Positions 6,205 to 10,208 of a stretch of DNA of 10,208 nucleotides are shown here, piece by piece. Each line of letters starts with the position of its first letter. Positions within the stretch are counted from its first letter, which is position 1. Under the pieces are notes generated by a model that ran no database searches, was not told where the DNA came from, and was given only the letters and a program-made list of their open reading frames with translations. The stretch comes from JBBRCX01 sp038204465 (GTDB lineage Bacteria; Planctomycetota; Phycisphaerae; Tepidisphaerales; Tepidisphaeraceae). The DNA is taken from assembly GCA_038204465.1 (NCBI GenBank), contig JBBRCX010000135.1:1-10208 (forward strand), read 5' to 3'. Both the position numbers and the translations under genes were made by a program.

Positions 6205-6216
6205 CGGCGCCTCCGT

Positions 6217-6245
6217 TTGACGCTCCATCATCCCCGCGTTACATT
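6217..6245 (+). promoter_or_regulatory. Candidate efp promoter
   Basis: TTGACG (6217-6222, 5 of 6) and TACATT (6240-6245, 4 of 6) are 17 bases apart. They would start transcription near 6252, about 69 bases before the efp ATG. The -35 lies in the second copy of a direct repeat GTTTGACG (6199-6206 and 6215-6222). A TATGAT at 6273-6278 is an alternative -10 but has a poor -35. Confidence 0.4.
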
Positions 6246-6320
6246 CCTCGACCCTCCCGGCGGCCTTCTGCGTATGATTTGGACCGGCCGGAGCCGGGGT
6301 ATCGCAACCGAGGATCTACC

Positions 6321-6875
6321 ATGCGCGCCAGCGAAATTCGCAGGGGTCAGGCTGTCATCATCGACGGCAAACTCTTCGTCGTCACCAACGCCGACCACAA
6401 CACCCCCGGGAACCTGCGCGCCAAGGTGCAAATCAAGATGCGCGACGTCTCCAAGGGCACCATCATGGACAAGCGCGTCGGCGCCACCGACGACATTGAG
6501 ACCGCCACGCTCGATCGACGGCAGGTGGAGTATCTCTACTCCGACAACGAAGGTCACGTCATCATGGACACCGAGACCTACGACCAGACCACGATCCCCA
6601 AGGAAATCTTCGGCAACGATATCCTCTATCTGAAGCCCAATACGGGCCTGACCGCGCTGTTCCACGATGCGAAGGTGCTCTCCTATGAACTGCCCAAGAC
6701 GGTTGACCTTCAGGTCGCCGACACGGCGCCGGGAATCAAAGGCGCCACCGCGACCAACCAGATGAAGGATGCGACCCTCGAAACCGGCCTGAAGACGCGC
6801 GTGCCGCCCTTCATCGAGATCGGTGAAACCATCCGCATCAGCACCGACACCGGCCAGTACATGAGCCGGGCGTAG
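6321..6875 (+). CDS. efp: Elongation factor P with non-standard tip loop
   Basis: EF-P enters the ribosomal E site and rescues ribosomes stalled at polyproline. The 184-residue product has the three-domain layout and normal length. It has an N-terminal KOW-like domain beginning ASEIRRGQAVIIDGKLFVV, a middle OB domain (VEYLYSDNEGHVIMDTETYDQ) and a C-terminal OB domain ending IGETIRISTDTGQYMSRA. The tip loop reads HNTPGNLRAKVQIK (26-39). By position, N31 stands where E. coli has the beta-lysylated Lys34 and Pseudomonas the rhamnosylated Arg32; R33 and K35 follow nearby. Neither standard modification could act on Asn31. No epm, ear or ymfI gene is in the window. The start is set by GAGGA 6 bases before the ATG; longer in-frame starts back to 6201 lack similarity to the family. 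Confidence 0.96.
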   Translation: MRASEIRRGQAVIIDGKLFVVTNADHNTPGNLRAKVQIKMRDVSKGTIMDKRVGATDDIETATLDRRQVEYLYSDNEGHVIMDTETYDQTTIPKEIFGNDILYLKPNTGLTALFHDAKVLSYELPKTVDLQVADTAPGIKGATATNQMKDATLETGLKTRVPPFIEIGETIRISTDTGQYMSRA

Positions 6876-6917
6876 CTGTGTTGAACGCCTGATTTGAGAT
6901 TGCGGTGGGGATCTGCA

Positions 6918-6938
6918 GGGGCGAAGCTGCATCGCCCT
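6918..6938. terminator. Possible bidirectional terminator hairpin between efp and adk
   Basis: GGGCGA (6919-6924) pairs with TCGCCC (6932-6937) across a 7-base loop, with a further G-T pair outside. It lies in the 118-base convergent gap. Only TATTGCTTT follows on the plus strand and no T-run on the minus strand, so the case as a terminator is weak. Nothing else is recognisable in this gap. Confidence 0.35.
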
Positions 6939-6993
6939 ATTGCTTTGCAGGTACGGACGCCGGGTCATTGTCCCACGCATCAGGAAAACAACG

Positions 6994-7662
6994 TCACTTC
7001 GAAACCGCTGATGCCTTCGCCGCTTTGGCTGCATCCGCCGGGCCTTCCGTCCGGTCCAAATGCTCGGCGTCGAGCTTTTCCTTCAGCGGCACCAGCAGCT
7101 TGACGATCGCGCTCAACACCCGGATCTGCGACATCGTCGCGTCCACTTTGTGGATCTTGTCCGAAGGGTAATACTCCAGCACCGGACGAGTGTCGCGGTC
7201 GAACACTTCCAGACGCTTGCGAATCACCTCGTCGCTCGCGTCGTCGAACCGGTTTTCGCGCAGGGCGCGGCGGCGCAGGCGCTCCACCATCTTGCTCATG
7301 TCCGCGCAGCGAAGGTGAACCACCGCCACCACGTCGATCGTGTCCTCCAGCAGCCGCGCCTGCTTGAGGTTTCGCGGGATCCCATCCAGCACAAGAATCT
7401 CCGTCTCGGGATGAAACTGGTTCACCATCTCCACACCTTTGATGAACTGCTTCCACAGGCGAATGGTGAACTCGTCCGGGACCAGCTCGCCGCGCCCGGC
7501 AAACTCCCAGAACTTGCGTCCCGTCTCGCTCTGAAGATCCAGTGAGCGGAAGATGTCGCCGGTGGCGTTGTGGTAGAAGCCGGGGATCTCGCCAAGGATC
7601 TTGCCCTGTGTTCCCTTGCCGCTGCCGGGGGCGCCGAAAAGTAGGATCGAGCGGTATCGCAT
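6994..7662 (-). CDS. adk: Adenylate kinase
   Basis: The enzyme interconverts ATP + AMP and 2 ADP in the cytoplasm. The 222-residue product has the P-loop GAPGSGKGT (10-18), the AMP-site segment ATGDIFR, DGIPRNLKQA (family form usually DGFPR..QA) and RENRFDDASDEVIRKRLEVF, the R-x-DD block of the short LID. The zinc-binding Cys cluster of the long-LID form is absent. Small departures from the common pattern are Ala for Ser in STGD and Ile for Phe in DGFPR. The last 25 or so residues form an Ala/Lys-rich tail beyond the core fold. The ATG at 7662 lacks an SD; TGTAGT 8 bases before it is a possible -10. It lies 87 bases downstream of acs on the same strand and is convergent with efp. A generic nucleoside monophosphate kinase is a less likely alternative. 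Confidence 0.92.
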   Translation of the reverse strand: MRYRSILLFGAPGSGKGTQGKILGEIPGFYHNATGDIFRSLDLQSETGRKFWEFAGRGELVPDEFTIRLWKQFIKGVEMVNQFHPETEILVLDGIPRNLKQARLLEDTIDVVAVVHLRCADMSKMVERLRRRALRENRFDDASDEVIRKRLEVFDRDTRPVLEYYPSDKIHKVDATMSQIRVLSAIVKLLVPLKEKLDAEHLDRTEGPADAAKAAKASAVSK

Positions 7663-7684
7663 ATGTTTTCACTACACAAAGCTC

Positions 7685-7702
7685 GACGCGTGATCCCGCG
7701 TC
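7685..7702 (-). other. Stem-loop in the acs-adk gap
   Basis: GACGCG (7685-7690) pairs perfectly with CGCGTC (7697-7702) around a 6-base loop. It sits between the acs stop and the adk start. A few T residues (CTTTG) come 4 bases after the stem on the minus strand, too few for a classical terminator. It could be a weak terminator for acs or chance. Confidence 0.3.
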
Positions 7703-7749
7703 CCACATTGGTGTCGGCGTCCGGCCGGTGCGGATCGAGCTGGCGAGAA

Positions 7750-9753
<2,004 letters not shown>

Positions 9754-9787
9754 ATCTGATTTCTCCTGCGGCCTGGGGTCGGCCGTC

Positions 9788-9793
9788 AGTATA
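9788..9793 (-). promoter_or_regulatory. Candidate -10 element of acs
   Basis: The minus strand reads TATACT (5 of 6 matches). It would start transcription near 9781 and give a leader of about 28 bases containing the AGGAG SD. No good -35 is found at 15-18 bases, so an activator-dependent promoter is possible. The element lies just outside the wrbA remnant. Confidence 0.35.
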
Positions 9794-9810
9794 GCCGGGC
9801 TGCCGGAATT

Positions 9811-9987
9811 TTCGATTTGCGCCCCAAATGGCTCAACCTCAACGAGATCACCGGCGGCACGCCCTATGGCGCTTCGACCATCGCCGGTCCGCGCGGCGAG
9901 CGCCAGCCCAGTGATAACGAACGCGCCATCGCTCGAGCCCAGGGAAAACACGTGGCGCAAATCGGTTCCAGGCTTCCGGCGAAATAA
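9811..9987 (+). pseudogene. wrbA: 3' remnant of a wrbA-type NAD(P)H:quinone oxidoreductase gene
   Basis: The plus strand from about 9811 to a TAA at 9985-9987 encodes 58 residues that match the C-terminal end of the WrbA flavodoxin-like quinone oxidoreductases. They include LNLNEITGGTPYGASTIAGP, followed by GERQPSDNE, then AIARAQGKHVAQIGSRLPAK and the stop. The E. coli WrbA tail has the equivalent GGTPYGATTIAG, then GSRQPSQEE and ARYQGEYVA. The roughly 140 N-terminal residues with the FMN-binding region are missing: upstream the frame reaches a stop at 9757-9759, and intact acs occupies the opposite strand. Similarity is certain from about 9832 and plausible from 9811. It ends 5 bases from the PAP2 stop on the other strand, so the two genes were probably intact convergent neighbours before a deletion brought acs in. 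There is no start signal, so it is most likely not expressed. Confidence 0.7.
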
Positions 9988-9992
9988 CGTCG

Positions 9993-10208
9993 TCACGGCT
10001 TCACGTCCCCGACGATCGGCGTGGACCCATCGTGCAACAGGCGTGGATCATCGTCGCGTTCCACGGCGCCGCGGCGTTGCAGTTCGCGTGCCACAATCCA
10101 GCACAGCAGCGCCCACGCCAGCCCCGCCGACCAACCCGCCAGCACGTCCGTCGGCCAATGCACGCCGAGATAGACCCGGCTCACGCCCACGAGGAACGTC
10201 AACATGAT
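9993..10208 (-). CDS. PAP2-family phosphatase, C-terminal part, cut by window edge
   Basis: The visible 71 codons are the C-terminal end of a type 2 phosphatidic-acid-phosphatase-like membrane enzyme. Such enzymes remove phosphate from lipid phosphates or undecaprenyl diphosphate. The third catalytic motif is present as SRVYLGVHWPTDVLAGW, with its conserved Arg, His and Asp. The hydrophobic stretches LTFLVGV and AGWSAGLAWALLCWIVA suit the last membrane segments. A charged cytoplasmic-type tail (ELQRRGAVERDDDPR) follows. The frame is open to the window edge, so the start and motifs 1 and 2 lie outside. The substrate cannot be told from this part. The TGA stop overlaps a GTG that opens the frame leading into acs, but that GTG is not thought to be used. 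Confidence 0.85.
   Translation of the reverse strand: MMLTFLVGVSRVYLGVHWPTDVLAGWSAGLAWALLCWIVARELQRRGAVERDDDPRLLHDGSTPIVGDVKP

Noticed and set aside
6201..6320. 40-codon N-terminal extension of EF-P from 6201
   Set aside because: The extension has no similarity to EF-P, overlaps the promoter candidates, and the ATG at 6321 has a GAGGA at good spacing.
6228..7034. Minus-strand open frame of 268 codons opposite efp
   Set aside because: It mirrors the efp coding frame and continues into the adk end. No motif is seen and EF-P similarity is unambiguous.
9754..9996. N-terminal extension of acs from a GTG at 9996 overlapping the PAP2 stop (GTGA)
   Set aside because: The 81 extra codons have no similarity to Acs and lie antisense to a clear wrbA segment. 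The ATG at 9753 has a good AGGAG and begins a protein of normal length.

Overview
The window is a GC-rich bacterial chromosomal segment with mostly housekeeping genes packed on both strands. No tRNA, rRNA, CRISPR array, intact insertion sequence or phage gene was seen. The source looks like a free-living Gram-negative-type bacterium, and my best guess is Planctomycetota (Phycisphaerae-like). That guess is weak. It rests on an EF-P with a Pro-Gly-Asn tip loop, a short-form RmlA, a sulfotransferase start motif of the kind common in that phylum, and a mixture of genes with and without Shine-Dalgarno (SD) sequences. No marker gene in the window settles it.

Left part, minus strand (1-3961): ispH (last step of the MEP isoprenoid pathway) is followed by rfbC, rfbA, rfbB and the 5' part of rfbD. 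The four rfb genes form a complete dTDP-L-rhamnose pathway: RfbA makes dTDP-glucose, RfbB the 4-keto-6-deoxy sugar, RfbC epimerises it and RfbD reduces it. The rfbB-rfbD gap holds a strong two-part stem-loop, and the 192-base rfbC-rfbA gap holds two smaller ones.

Middle, plus strand (4072-6875): a DUF1015 protein of unknown function is transcribed divergently from ispH. It is followed by a stretch that opens with an intact sulfotransferase P-loop start motif but has lost the rest of that gene. Next comes a small STAS-domain (anti-sigma-factor-antagonist-like) gene with its own near-consensus promoter and SD, then efp (elongation factor P). The EF-P has Asn at the tip position normally occupied by a modified Lys or Arg.

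Right part, minus strand (6994-10208): adk (adenylate kinase) is convergent with efp. Upstream of it is acs (acetyl-CoA synthetase), and at the window edge the C-terminal end of a PAP2-family phosphatase. Between acs and the PAP2 gene, on the plus strand, lies a 3' remnant of a wrbA-type NAD(P)H:quinone oxidoreductase gene. It is antisense to the acs upstream region and ends 5 bases from the PAP2 stop codon.

No obvious new multi-gene system is present. The items most worth checking are the two gene remnants (sulfotransferase head, wrbA tail), the unusual EF-P tip, the DUF1015 gene paired with ispH, the intercistronic stem-loop in the rhamnose operon, and the SD-less genes that carry -10-like hexamers 7-9 bases before their start codons.
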